Source: Planomonospora sp. ID67723 (GTDB lineage Bacteria > Actinomycetota > Actinomycetes > Streptosporangiales > Streptosporangiaceae). Taken from it: 64,000 nucleotides of DNA. The position numbers were made by a program, and so were the translations under genes. The stretch covers positions 310,001 through 374,000 of the forward strand of contig NZ_JABTEZ010000004.1 of the NCBI RefSeq assembly GCF_015711605.1, given 5' to 3'. This document shows, in pieces, positions 27,277 to 35,990 of the stretch; the first letter of the stretch is position 1; the number at the start of each line of letters is the position of its first letter. The notes beneath the pieces were generated by a model, which made no database searches, had not been told where the DNA came from, and worked only from the letters and a program-made list of their open reading frames with translations.

Positions 27277-28110
27277 CCATAACGAATGCATGGTGTGAAC
27301 CGCTCCGGCTTCGGTTGAGGCCCTGATTTACCGCCCTCCAGGTTCACTGCTCTATAAGGAATAACCTCTGAGTTCCCGAGTTGCTCTCCTGGCCATCCAG
27401 CCCCAGGACCAGGGCGTTCTCCGCGTAGAGCACGTCGCTCTGGCGATTGAGGAAGTCTCGGAATCAGTGAAGCTCCTCTCTTGTCGCTGAGGTTTTTGCA
27501 GCGGCGGTGAAGCCGAGGAGTCGCGCGCCGGCCCCGGTCGAGGGCGGCTCGGCCCGGCGCTGAGTGCCGCGCTGACAAAGAACGCCTGCTCACATGGGGA
27601 CAGCTCCGTACACCAGCCCAGGCACCTCGGCGCTCGCCAGGCCGGGCCGACCGCCGTCGTCGGGTTCCCGGTCACCGCCCGGTGTCGCTCCGGGGCCGGC
27701 TGACCATAGACGGCCCCGGATTCCGGCGAACCCAAGGGTGCACAACCTCCCAGACCACCCACCCGCTCAGCCTCAACCCCTGAGTTCGCGGGAACTCTAG
27801 GACTTCTAGGCCTTGGACTCCCATAGCTGCGCCGAGCCGCAAGGTAGACCCCGGAGCATCACAGGGAGTCGTCCCGCGCCCTGTTTCATCCGATTTTTGG
27901 GAGCTCATGTTGCGGGAACTACTGGTTCCCGTGGTCCGAGGAAGCGCCTTCGATCAGGGCTCTGACCTGTTCAGATGAGTTACTTTGCGGCTCGGCGCAG
28001 TTTTGGGAGTACAGGGCCGACACCTATGGCGGTCGGCCACCTACAGCGATCGTCGCGGCCTTGGCCAGACTGACCGCAGTTGCTCAGCGCCTGCTTGCGA
28101 TGCTGAAGCT
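27277..28110. other. Long stretch without a supported gene; holds a repeat pair
   Basis: No coding frame in these 834 bases has convincing composition or a ribosome binding site. The notable content is an inverted pair of about 30-bp REP-like sequences at 27815-27847 and 27980-28012. Short protein-like runs (HVALAIEEVSESVKLLSCR near 27435, MLRELLVPVVRGSAFD at 27907) may be decayed gene ends. Confidence 0.4.
27815..28012. repeat. Inverted ~30-bp REP-like repeats bounding a 198-bp segment
   Basis: CTGCGCCGAGCCGCAAGGTA (27827-27846) recurs in inverse orientation at 27981-28000 with one mismatch. The similarity extends outward through ACTCCCA on both sides. A third copy is at 36231-36250 beside the IS110 element. 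The core contains a small palindrome around the centre of GCGSCGAGCCGC, like REP sequences. The segment between could be a MITE-like unit. Confidence 0.5.
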
Positions 28111-28566
28111 ATGACCGATCCCGATCCCGATCCCGATCCCGTGGATCTGGAGCTCTCCAGATTCATGGCAGAGCTTGACCCGCTCATGCGGGGTGTTCTC
28201 GCCAGTGAGGACGTAGCGCAGGCGCGCAACTTCGTCCATGAAGTGAAATGGCACTGCACGGAATCGCCCTACGGGGGGCACCTGTGGGGCGCGGGCGGTG
28301 TCTATTGCATCTGGGCGGAGATCGACGACATCCTCGATGGCTGGCCCTTGGACTACGGATCGGACACCGATGCCCTGGCCCTGCGCGAGTTCAAGCGGGC
28401 GGCCCAGGAGTGGCTGGACATGCCGCGGACGGAGGCCGGGCTCCAAGACTACGTTCATCAGTGGGAAACGCGGATGGCGGAAGACACCTGGCCGGCACCC
28501 GGGGGCATCCCTTGGCGACAGCGGTTCCCCTCGGCGGACGATCCCCACGGCCCTTCCCGTCCATGA
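28111..28566 (+). CDS. Hypothetical acidic protein
   Basis: The 151-residue protein opens with four GATCCC hexamers that encode a DPDPDPDP run. The rest is acidic and coherent (LELSRFMAELDPLMRGVLAS, VYCIWAEIDDILDGW, LREFKRAAQEWLDMPRTEAG). No signal or membrane segment is visible. No family is recognised. It ends 45 bp before the left tip of the IS21 element, so any downstream partner has been separated from it. Confidence 0.7.
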   Translation: MTDPDPDPDPVDLELSRFMAELDPLMRGVLASEDVAQARNFVHEVKWHCTESPYGGHLWGAGGVYCIWAEIDDILDGWPLDYGSDTDALALREFKRAAQEWLDMPRTEAGLQDYVHQWETRMAEDTWPAPGGIPWRQRFPSADDPHGPSRP

Positions 28567-28832
28567 TGGCCCAGTGCTCCCGAAGACATCCCACAGTGTG
28601 ATTACGTCGGTGATGAGCAGCAGCGTTTGTCGGTCAGTTTGGACAGCGCTCTGGATGGATGCGCGTTAGGAATGTCGGTCAGAAGTAGCAGCGCTGCAAC
28701 GGCACGGTAGGTCACGTTTGGCGGAGTCGGCTCTTCCTCTCCACCCGGTATGGCGGCTGTCCGATCGGACAGCTACCGAGGAAGAAGGAACGCGATCGTT
28801 TGTCGTCATCTCAGCTGACGGAGCGTTCAACC

Positions 28833-30019
28833 TAGTGAGTCGGTCTTGAGCTGTGGTGTCACCACATGAGGTGAATTGTGTTTCAGGCCGCAGCGCGAGG
28901 TGACGAGACCTCCGCGCCGCGTTCTGCTGGAGGGATGAGTGATCCACGACTGGAGCCGCTGGTGCTGACCGAGCTCGAACGCTCGACGTTGCAGGGGTGG
29001 GTGAAACGCCGTACGACCGCGCAGGGCTTGGCACTGCGGGCACGGATCGTGCTGGCCTGCGCCGAGGGCGGCAGCAACATGGCGGTGGCCGGACGCTTAC
29101 GGATCCACCGTAAAACCGTGGCCCGCTGGCGCAGCCGATTCCTGTCCGCCCGGCTGAACGGACTGCATGACGAGCCCCGGCCCGGCGTGCCGCGCACCAT
29201 CACCGACGCCCAGGTCGAGGAGGTGGTAGTGCGCACGCTGGAAGAAGTCCCTGCCGGAGCCACCCACTGGTCCAAACGCGAGCTGGCCCGGAAGGTGGGC
29301 ATCTCCCCGACCAGTGTGCTGCGGATCTGGCGGGCGTTCGGCCTGCAACCGTGGCGGACCGAGGACTTCAAGATCTCCCCGGACCCGCTGCTGATCGACA
29401 AGATCCGGGACGTGGTCGGACTGTATCTGGCCCCGCCGGCCGGCGCGGTGGTGTTCTCGATGGATGAAAAACCCCAGATCCAGGCCCTGGAACGGACTGC
29501 GCCCGTCCTACCGATGCTGCCCGGGACCCCGGAGCGGCGCAGCTTCGACTACATCCGGCACGGCACTGTGGACCTGTTCGCCGCGCTGAACACCGCAACC
29601 GGCCAGGTGATCAGCAAACTGTCGGCCCGGCACCGCGCGATCGACTTCCGCGACTTCCTGGCCGAGATGGACCTGCAGGTCGAACCCGACCTGCAGGTCC
29701 ATGTGATCTGCGACAACCTCGCGGCACACAAGGCGCCGCTGGTGCACCGCTGGCTGCTGGCCCATCCACGCTTCACGCTGCATTTCACCCCAACCTATGC
29801 CTCGTGGATCAACCAGGTCGAACGTTGGTTCGCCGAGTTGCAGCGACGCTGCCTGGAGCGTGGGGTGTTCTGCTCCCTGGGGGCGCTGACGACCGCTCTG
29901 GAGGAATGGATCGCGTTCTGGAACGACAATGCCAAGCCGTTCCGGTGGACCAAGACTGCCGACCAGATCATCGACCGTATCTGCCGCTACTGCGACAGGA
30001 TCTCAAGACCGGCTCACTA
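28833..30019. mobile_element. IS630-family insertion sequence (copy 1)
   Basis: Inverted repeats CTAGTGAGTCGGTCTTGAG (28832-28850) and its complement (30002-30020) differ at one position. TA at 28833-28834 and 30018-30019 is the target duplication typical of IS630/Tc1 elements. One transposase fills the element. It landed in the penultimate codon of the passenger gene of the IS21 element. Confidence 0.9.
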
Positions 30020-30020
30020 G
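28935..30020 (+). CDS. IS630-family transposase
   Basis: The 361-residue protein starts with ATG at 28935 behind GGAGGG, with an upstream in-frame alternative at 28878. The N-terminus has two helix-turn-helix segments (MAVAGRLRIHRKTVARWRSR and WSKRELARKVGISPTSVLRI). The catalytic domain carries the DDE triad: Asp in VVFSMDEKPQIQALER, Asp in VICDNLAAHKAP, Glu in [12 protein letters not shown]. The stop TAG at 30018-30020 is formed by the TA target duplication plus one flanking G. The gene looks intact and possibly active. Confidence 0.93.
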   Translation: MSDPRLEPLVLTELERSTLQGWVKRRTTAQGLALRARIVLACAEGGSNMAVAGRLRIHRKTVARWRSRFLSARLNGLHDEPRPGVPRTITDAQVEEVVVRTLEEVPAGATHWSKRELARKVGISPTSVLRIWRAFGLQPWRTEDFKISPDPLLIDKIRDVVGLYLAPPAGAVVFSMDEKPQIQALERTAPVLPMLPGTPERRSFDYIRHGTVDLFAALNTATGQVISKLSARHRAIDFRDFLAEMDLQVEPDLQVHVICDNLAAHKAPLVHRWLLAHPRFTLHFTPTYASWINQVERWFAELQRRCLERGVFCSLGALTTALEEWIAFWNDNAKPFRWTKTADQIIDRICRYCDRISRPAH

Positions 30021-30956
30021 ATTGAAGGCCACATCCGTCACCCGGACGGTCCGCACCTGTGGATCATCGAGCAGGGCGCGCAGGTCGGCCAGTATCCAGG
30101 ATTCGGCGACGAAAGCATGCGCCACACCCTTGCCTGCGGCGTCGGCCAGTCCCGCTCGGGTCAGGGCCAGCTGCCGCAAGCCGGCATCGTCCTGCGGGCG
30201 TAGTGCGGCGACCCAGGAGCGGTATGACGCCAGCGCCGCCTCCGGCTCCTTCTCACACTCATGTGACAAGCCGGCCGTGTCCGGGAACGGGTTCATGCCC
30301 ACGTGCCAGCTGATCGCGTTCTCCGGATTGAGGCCGTTGCCATGGCCGAAGGGCCGGTAGATGTAGGTGGTCATGCCGCAGTGACCGTGCCGGCGGGTGA
30401 AGTCGACCAGCTGAGATGCGGTCAGAGGGCGCTCGAACTCCACCAGCGCGACCGCGTTCATCGCCGCCGGCAGGGCATCCAGGCGCTTTCGGGCTTGGCG
30501 GCGGGCCGCATCCTGGCTCTGGTCGCGTTCACCGATGGTCATCAGGCTCTGATCGAGTGCCGAGTCGCCGATGCTCAGGGCGGAGCCGGCGTCGACCTTG
30601 CCGGAGGAGTCCCTGGTGACCTCGTAGGTGACGCCATCGCCGTGGATGTCTTCGGCGATGCCGTCGCTGGCTGCCAGCGGCTCGCCTGTCAGGCGCAATC
30701 GGTCCGATGCCCCGTCACCGTCGTTGCTGAAGCCGTGGAAGCGGTAGTCGGGATTGGCGATCTGCACGGCGGTGTCCATCACCGCGGCGAATCGCTCCTT
30801 CGCGTGCTCCGGCTCACGACTGTCGGCGATCATGGAGAGCGCGACGGTGCCGACCATGAACAGCGACACGCTCAAGACGACGACTTGGGTCAGCGAACGG
30901 ATAACGAGTGTCCAGTCGGGTTCCCCGGGAGCGTAGGGAGAAGGAAGTCTGATCAT
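30003..30956 (-). CDS. Passenger membrane protein of the IS21 element
   Basis: From ATG 30956 (MIRLPSPYAPGEPDWTLVIR) there are 317 residues. One transmembrane helix lies at about residues 20-43 (SLTQVVVLSVSLFMVGTVAL). A large predicted extracellular domain follows with YRFHGFSNDGDGASDRLRLT, VALVEFERPLTASQLVDFTR and RHGHCGMTTYIYRPFGHGNG. The IS630 insertion replaced the original ending: the undisturbed site reads AAT CTA GGT TGA (NLG stop), and now VSRS follows NL. The protein is thus essentially intact. It lies 119 bp downstream of istB on the same strand. No family is recognised. Confidence 0.7.
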   Translation of the reverse strand: MIRLPSPYAPGEPDWTLVIRSLTQVVVLSVSLFMVGTVALSMIADSREPEHAKERFAAVMDTAVQIANPDYRFHGFSNDGDGASDRLRLTGEPLAASDGIAEDIHGDGVTYEVTRDSSGKVDAGSALSIGDSALDQSLMTIGERDQSQDAARRQARKRLDALPAAMNAVALVEFERPLTASQLVDFTRRHGHCGMTTYIYRPFGHGNGLNPENAISWHVGMNPFPDTAGLSHECEKEPEAALASYRSWVAALRPQDDAGLRQLALTRAGLADAAGKGVAHAFVAESWILADLRALLDDPQVRTVRVTDVAFNLVSRS

Positions 30957-31075
30957 GGACACGTCACGCTCACAAGGCACCTGAAACCGGATGAATGTCC
31001 ACAAAGGGTACGTGATGGCCGGTGTGGCCGCTGCTTGCCACAGCCTCTTTCCCGGCGTCCCGGCTCTATCCCCGA

Positions 31076-31885
31076 TTATCCGGTGGCACGCTTCTGGCCA
31101 GCGGTGATGTCGGCTTGAGCGCGAGTTTGTGCTAGTCGGTAGGAGTCTGTACCGGTCTCGATGATGTTGCCGCCATAGGTAAGGCGGTCGACGATAGCGG
31201 CACAGAGCCGCGGTTCGGTAAATGTCTTAGTCCATCCCGAAAACGACTCGTTTGACGCTATCGCGACACTGTTGGTCTCCTCTCTTTCGGTGAGAACCTG
31301 GAACAGTAGTTCGGCTCCGTGCCGGTCCAGCTCCATGTAGCCGAGCTCATCAATGCATAGGAGATCGACACGGCCGTAGCGGGCGATGGTCTTGGTTAGT
31401 ACTTTCTCATCGGCGGCCTCGACCAGCTCGTTGACCAGCTTGGCGGCCAGGGTGTACTTGACCTTGAACCCGGCCATCGCGGCCTCGGTGCCCAGTGAGA
31501 TCAGCAGATGTGACTTGCCGGTTCCCGAGTCGCCGATCAGACACAACGGCAGGCTCTTGCGCACCCAATCACTGGTGGCCAGCGTGTGGATGACGGCCGG
31601 GTCGATGTTGGGGTTGGCCTCGAAGTCGAACTCCCGCAACGATTTTTGCCGGGGAAAGCCTGCCGCCTTGATCCTCCGCTCCGAGGTGCGCCGGTCCCGG
31701 TCATCACATTCAGCCAGCAGCAACTCGGCCAGGAAGCCGAGATAGCTCATCTGATCACGGGCGGCCCGCCCGGCCAGGTCGGTGAACTGTCCGCGCATCG
31801 TCGGCAGGCGTAACCGCTGACAGGCCGCATAGATCGAGGCCTCGGCCGCTTCCTCGGTCAGCCCGCGGCGGTGAAAGGTGGTCAT
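31076..31885 (-). CDS. istB: IstB-type ATPase of IS21
   Basis: The 269-residue AAA+ protein has Walker A GDSGTGKSH (118-126), Walker B LLCIDELGY (Asp179) and a sensor region NSVAIASNESFSGWTKTF. IstB assembles on DNA with ATP and stimulates the IstA transposase and target choice. The ATG at 31885 overlaps the istA stop by 4 bp (ATGA), the standard arrangement. The protein is full length. Confidence 0.95.
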   Translation of the reverse strand: MTTFHRRGLTEEAAEASIYAACQRLRLPTMRGQFTDLAGRAARDQMSYLGFLAELLLAECDDRDRRTSERRIKAAGFPRQKSLREFDFEANPNIDPAVIHTLATSDWVRKSLPLCLIGDSGTGKSHLLISLGTEAAMAGFKVKYTLAAKLVNELVEAADEKVLTKTIARYGRVDLLCIDELGYMELDRHGAELLFQVLTEREETNSVAIASNESFSGWTKTFTEPRLCAAIVDRLTYGGNIIETGTDSYRLAQTRAQADITAGQKRATG

Positions 31886-33540
31886 GGCGTTTCTCCCTCG
31901 GATGCGGGCTGAGCGCCGCCGGTGCGACGGCGCAGCAGTTGGTCGTAGACGGCCACCGACGGCAGCGGCCGGGTATCGGGTGGCAACTGGGCCAGCCTCC
32001 GCGTGGTCAGCGAGATCACCGCGGGCTCATCGATCCAGACCAAGTGCTCTGGGCGGGGCAGCGCGGACTCGGCCGCAGACCCGTCGCCGGCCTGGGCAAT
32101 CTTGCGCGCCTCCAGGGCGACGACGTCCGCGCTCAACGCGCCCACCTTCAGCGCGGCCGCGATGCCCGCAACCACGTGGTGGTGAGCCATGTGCCGGTGC
32201 AGCAGCAAGACCTCGATCAGCTCCCCGGTGCCAGCGGCCTCCCCGTGCGCTTTGCGCGCCGCGGCCCACCAGGCCTCATGCGTAGCGGTGAAGGTGCCGG
32301 CGGCCCGAGCCTGCTCCAGCGCGGTGGCCCCGGCCAGCGCACCGGGCTTGTGCGCCAAGGCCTCCAAATAGTGATCCAGCTCCAGCCGGGCCCCGCCCTT
32401 GGCGATCAGCCGCTCGTGCCGGGCGACCTCCACGCCCTTGTGATAGACGACCAGGTGAGAAGCGAACAGCATCACCCGCACCGGGTGACCGGCCAGACGG
32501 ATGGGCACCGAGTAGCGGTTGGTGCGCACGGTGATCTGGCTGTGCAGGTTGACGCGCGGGGTGAGCAGACGGCCGATCTCGAACGGCTCGATCGGCAGCG
32601 GCCTCAGCAGCGATTGTTCCTGGGCGAAGCGTTCGCCGATGGTCTGGGTCCGCATCCGAATCCGGCGCCGCTCATCGTGCCGGTCCCAGCTATCGATCAG
32701 CGCATTCAGCTCGGCAAGCGAGGCCACATCGGGCACCGGGACGAAGTGGTTTCTGCGGAACCAGCCGATCTGGCCCTCCACCCCGCCCTTCTCATGCGCT
32801 CCCTCCACACCCGGTCGGCAATAAAAGGCTTCGATCCCGGCCCAGCTACGGAAGGCGACCCAGCGTTCGCTCTCCACGCGGGCCCGGGAAAAGCCCAGCA
32901 CCTTGGCCACTGCGGGCTTGAGGTTGTCATAGCGCACCTTGTCCGACGGCAGCCCGCCCAGCATGGTCATCGCGTGCACATGACCTTCGAAGAAAGCCTC
33001 CTGCGAGCAGGTCAGGAACATCCGGTGGATGGCCTTGCCCGACCACGACAGGCGGAAGGAGAACAGATAACACCGGGTCAGCTCACCGGCCAGGCGGATC
33101 CACACATCCCCGAAATCCACCTCCGCCTCGGCACCGGGACGATGACTTTGCTCGATGAAGACCTGTGGGGGATCCCGTCCCTCTTGTAATCGGATCTCCG
33201 GGCGCCGCTTGCGGGCATAGTCGCGCACCATGCCGTATGACAGCTGATCAGCATCGTGCTCCTCCAGCAGCCGGTCGAAGATGCGCTTGGCCGTGTGCCG
33301 TTGTTTACGTGGCGCGTCTAGGTCCGTCCGCAGCATCTGATCAATCAGCGGCTTGAACGAGTCCAACCGTGACCGTCGGGGCGGCAGCGGCTTACGTGGC
33401 TCCGGCCAGACCGATGCCAAGGCCTTCTCGATCGTGCGAAAGCCCACCCCGTACTTACTCTGCAAAGCCCTGCTCGCCAGGCCTGCACGGGAATCGCGGC
33501 GGATCGCCGCGTACAACTCGACCTTGGACTTCGGTTGCAC
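31882..33540 (-). CDS. istA: IstA-type DDE transposase of IS21
   Basis: GTG at 33540 (VQPKSKVELYAAIRRDSRAG) follows AGGGGG and gives about 552 residues. An in-frame upstream start at 33585 is also possible. The N-terminal helix-turn-helix (SKYGVGFRTIEKALASVWP) is followed by the RNase H-fold core. The DDE residues lie in AEAEVDFGDVWI, KVRYDNLKPAVAKV and GAHEKGGVEGQIGWFRRN. The C-terminal beta-barrel domain (RTNRYSVPIRLAGHPVRV) is present. The gene is intact. Confidence 0.93.
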   Translation of the reverse strand: MQPKSKVELYAAIRRDSRAGLASRALQSKYGVGFRTIEKALASVWPEPRKPLPPRRSRLDSFKPLIDQMLRTDLDAPRKQRHTAKRIFDRLLEEHDADQLSYGMVRDYARKRRPEIRLQEGRDPPQVFIEQSHRPGAEAEVDFGDVWIRLAGELTRCYLFSFRLSWSGKAIHRMFLTCSQEAFFEGHVHAMTMLGGLPSDKVRYDNLKPAVAKVLGFSRARVESERWVAFRSWAGIEAFYCRPGVEGAHEKGGVEGQIGWFRRNHFVPVPDVASLAELNALIDSWDRHDERRRIRMRTQTIGERFAQEQSLLRPLPIEPFEIGRLLTPRVNLHSQITVRTNRYSVPIRLAGHPVRVMLFASHLVVYHKGVEVARHERLIAKGGARLELDHYLEALAHKPGALAGATALEQARAAGTFTATHEAWWAAARKAHGEAAGTGELIEVLLLHRHMAHHHVVAGIAAALKVGALSADVVALEARKIAQAGDGSAAESALPRPEHLVWIDEPAVISLTTRRLAQLPPDTRPLPSVAVYDQLLRRRTGGAQPASEGETP

Positions 33541-33868
33541 CGGATCCCCCTCACGTTGAGGAGCACACCCATCGTTCCACCGCAAGCCCGAGAGCGCTGC
33601 TACTTCTCAGCGACATCGCCGTGCGCCACAAACGATCGCTGTCACAGCCGACCGACAAACGCTGTCACAACTCACCTACAGAGCCACACAGTGCTAAGCC
33701 GTCAAGCGGCAGCGTTGATACGGACGCCTTTGGAAGCACCGAGCCATCGCAGTTTGCTCGAATGCCGGGCATCCTAGAGAGCGCGACTGGCGGCAAGGGG
33801 ATGGAATCGACCATCGGGGAGCTCGTTGTGGAAGCCGACCGCCTGGGCGACCACTCCCGAGGAGACGC

Positions 33869-34735
33869 ATGTCCAGCGCACGCATGCTGCCCGGCGGCCC
33901 GGTCGCCGAGAGTGTACTCAACGACGTGGCCGCCCGCGCCGCCGTACTCACCGAGAAGGGCGTCACTCCGTCTCTGGCCACGATCCTCGTCGGCGACGAT
34001 GACGCCAGTGCCGGATATATCCGTATCAAGCAGCGTCAGGCCGCCGAGCTCGGTTTCGATTCACCGCATACGCACCTGCCCGCTGGTGCCACTCAGGCCG
34101 ATCTGCACGCCGCTATCGCGACCTACAACGATGACCCGACAGTGCATGGACTGCTGGTGCAGTACCCGGTGCCCGAACAGCTCGACTATGACGCCGCGCT
34201 GCAAGCCATGGACCCGGATAAGGACGTCGACGGCATGCACCCGCTCAACATGGGTCGCCTGGCCCTCGGCATGCCTGGTCCGTTGCCGTGCACGCCGGCG
34301 GGTATCGAGGCGCTGCTCGCGTACTACGACATTGCCGTGTCCGGGCGGGAGGTCGTCATCCTGGGCCGTGGCGCCACCCTTGGACGGCCGCTTGCCATGT
34401 TGCTCAGCCAGAAGCGCCCGACCGCCAACGCCGCCGTCACCGTGGTCCATACCGGTGTGCCCGACTGGGCGCGCTATACGCGAAGAGCCGACATTCTCAT
34501 AGCCGCGGCGGGCGTGCCCGGCATCATCCAGCCCGAGCACGTTAAACCCGGCGCGGTCGTGGTCGGTGGCGGGGTCCGCTACGCGGGCCGCCGCCTGCTA
34601 CCGGACGTGGACGAGTCGGTCGAGAGCGTTGCGGGTGCGATCACACCGCGCGTGGGCGGAGTGGGACCCACTACCGTCGCGATGCTATTCCGCAACGCCA
34701 TCATGGCGGCGGAACGTGCGGTAGCGGGCGCTTAG
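33869..34735 (+). CDS. folD: Methylenetetrahydrofolate dehydrogenase / methenyl-THF cyclohydrolase
   Basis: The 288-residue protein starts with ATG at 33869 after GGAG. It has the FolD signatures: catalytic Tyr50 and Lys54 (GYIRIKQRQAAELG), KDVDGMHPLNMGRL, LPCTPAGIEALL and the NADP loop GRGATLGRPLAMLL. It ends with PRVGGVGPTTVAMLFRNA. FolD interconverts 5,10-methylene-THF and 10-formyl-THF. The gene stands alone between two IS elements, with no folate or purine genes nearby. It may be a second folD left from a larger operon, and a hairpin follows its stop. Confidence 0.93.
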   Translation: MSSARMLPGGPVAESVLNDVAARAAVLTEKGVTPSLATILVGDDDASAGYIRIKQRQAAELGFDSPHTHLPAGATQADLHAAIATYNDDPTVHGLLVQYPVPEQLDYDAALQAMDPDKDVDGMHPLNMGRLALGMPGPLPCTPAGIEALLAYYDIAVSGREVVILGRGATLGRPLAMLLSQKRPTANAAVTVVHTGVPDWARYTRRADILIAAAGVPGIIQPEHVKPGAVVVGGGVRYAGRRLLPDVDESVESVAGAITPRVGGVGPTTVAMLFRNAIMAAERAVAGA

Positions 34736-34743
34736 CCAGACCT

Positions 34744-34777
34744 GGTGCTCCTAGGGGGATTTCACCGTAGGAGCACC
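34744..34777. terminator. Hairpin after folD
   Basis: GGTGCTCCTA (34744-34753) and TAGGAGCACC (34768-34777) form a perfect 10-bp stem with a 14-nt loop. It lies 8 bp after the folD stop and just before the stop of the convergent IS110 transposase. It could be a bidirectional terminator, or part of the IS110 right end. Confidence 0.5.
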
Positions 34778-34778
34778 G

Positions 34779-35990
34779 TCAGGCAGCGGCCCTGATCCGG
34801 ACGCCCCAGGCGCGTTGCTCGTCGTAGCGGGTGTGGTGGCGCAGGCAGCCGTGGTAGATGCCGACCAGGCGGTTGGCCAGCACCCGCAGAGCCTCGTGAT
34901 GGCCGGCGCCGGCGGCGCGGCGCCGGTCGTAGAGGGCGCGGGCGCCGGGTGAGCAGCGGATCGCGGCGAACGCCCACTGATAGCAGGCATCGAACAGGCG
35001 GCGGTTGCGGGCGACGCGCGCCAGGACAACCTGTCGGGTGCCGGAGGCGCGGGTGACCGGGGCGGTGCCGGCGTAGGCCTTGCGGGCCTTGGCGTCGGTG
35101 AACCGGCCGGGGGCGTCGCCGAACTCGCCGAGAAGCCGGGCGGCGACGACTCCGCCCAGGCCGGGCAGGCTGCGCACGACCTGCGCGTCGGGGTGGGCAT
35201 CGAGCAGCCGGTTGACCTGTTCTTCGAGTGCGTCGATGCGGGCGGTCAGCTCGGCGATCACGCCCACCAGCGCCTGCACCGCGTGGCCGAAGGCGGTGGT
35301 GAGCATCGGCGCCGCCTCCAGGTGCTCAGAACGCAGGGCGGTCTGGATGCGCTCGACGCGGGTCGGCAGGTAGCGCTGCCGTCCGCCGCGGCGCAGCGCC
35401 GCGGTGGTCTGCGCCCGGGTCAGAGCCCGGCCCGCCTGCGGGGTCGGAGCCTTGGCCAGCACGGCCAGCGCGTCGCGTGCGGTCAGGTCGTCGAAGGCCT
35501 GCAGCGCGGCCGGGTAGAACTCCCGCAGATGGCTGCGCAGCACGTTGACCTGGCGCTGGCGGGCCCAGATCAGCTGCTGGTGCGCCCGCGCCAGGGCCTT
35601 GATCGCCTCGGCGTGGTCGGAGTCGGTGGCGATGGGGCGGTGCCGGTGGCGATCGAGGCGGACGACGTCGGCCAGCACCCGGGCATCGGCCCGGTCGGAC
35701 TTGGCGCGGGAGGTGGCGTACCGCTCCCGGTAGCGGGCCGCGGCCATCGGGTTGATCGCGTGCATCCGGTAGCCGGTCGCCAGTAGCGCGGTGACCAGCA
35801 GCCCGTGATCGGTCTCGATCCCGACGACCACTTGGTCGGGGTCGTCGGTGTGACGGGCGATCAGCTCATGCAGCCGGCGCGCTCCGGCTGCGCCGTCGGT
35901 GATCCTGGCGTGGTCGAGTTCGCCTCCGTCGGCGTCCAGCAGGCACACGTCGTGGTGGTGTTCGGCCCAGTCGATCCCTACGAAGATCAT
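34779..35990 (-). CDS. IS110-family transposase (DEDD)
   Basis: The 403-residue protein opens MIFVGIDWAEHHHDVCLLDA with the first catalytic Asp. VVVGIETDHGLLV follows and supplies Glu, and KSDRADARVLADVVR supplies the paired Asp residues, completing the RuvC-like DEDD site. The C-terminal transposase_20 domain carries RSLPGLGGVVAARLLGEFGD, YAGTAPVTRASGT and the serine-rich region expected for the family. The protein is full length and apparently intact. Confidence 0.93.
   Translation of the reverse strand: MIFVGIDWAEHHHDVCLLDADGGELDHARITDGAAGARRLHELIARHTDDPDQVVVGIETDHGLLVTALLATGYRMHAINPMAAARYRERYATSRAKSDRADARVLADVVRLDRHRHRPIATDSDHAEAIKALARAHQQLIWARQRQVNVLRSHLREFYPAALQAFDDLTARDALAVLAKAPTPQAGRALTRAQTTAALRRGGRQRYLPTRVERIQTALRSEHLEAAPMLTTAFGHAVQALVGVIAELTARIDALEEQVNRLLDAHPDAQVVRSLPGLGGVVAARLLGEFGDAPGRFTDAKARKAYAGTAPVTRASGTRQVVLARVARNRRLFDACYQWAFAAIRCSPGARALYDRRRAAGAGHHEALRVLANRLVGIYHGCLRHHTRYDEQRAWGVRIRAAA

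Larger units (their letters stand above)
28611..33674. mobile_element. IS21-family element with passenger gene and an inserted IS630
   Basis: The ends match over about 90 bp in inverted orientation. CAGCGTTTGTCGGTC occurs at about 28620-28634 and its complement at 33649-33663. GAAGTAGCAGCGCT near 28682 is mirrored near 33600. The tips read TGATGAG and TGAGTTG, the TG expected for IS21. Inside are istA and istB (31076-33540), a membrane-protein gene (30003-30956) and an IS630 (28833-30019). Removing the IS630 leaves about 3.9 kb, well above the usual 2-2.5 kb, owing to the passenger. No target duplication was found. Confidence 0.75.

Noticed and set aside
28117-28140. GATCCC repeated four times, considered as a CRISPR-like or regulatory repeat
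   Set aside because: It is a short in-frame tandem hexamer encoding a DPDPDPDP N-terminus; no spacers or cas genes are near.
33675-33868. Search for a target duplication of the IS21 element
   Set aside because: Flanks at 28601-28610 and 33675-33684 share no direct repeat, so none is claimed.
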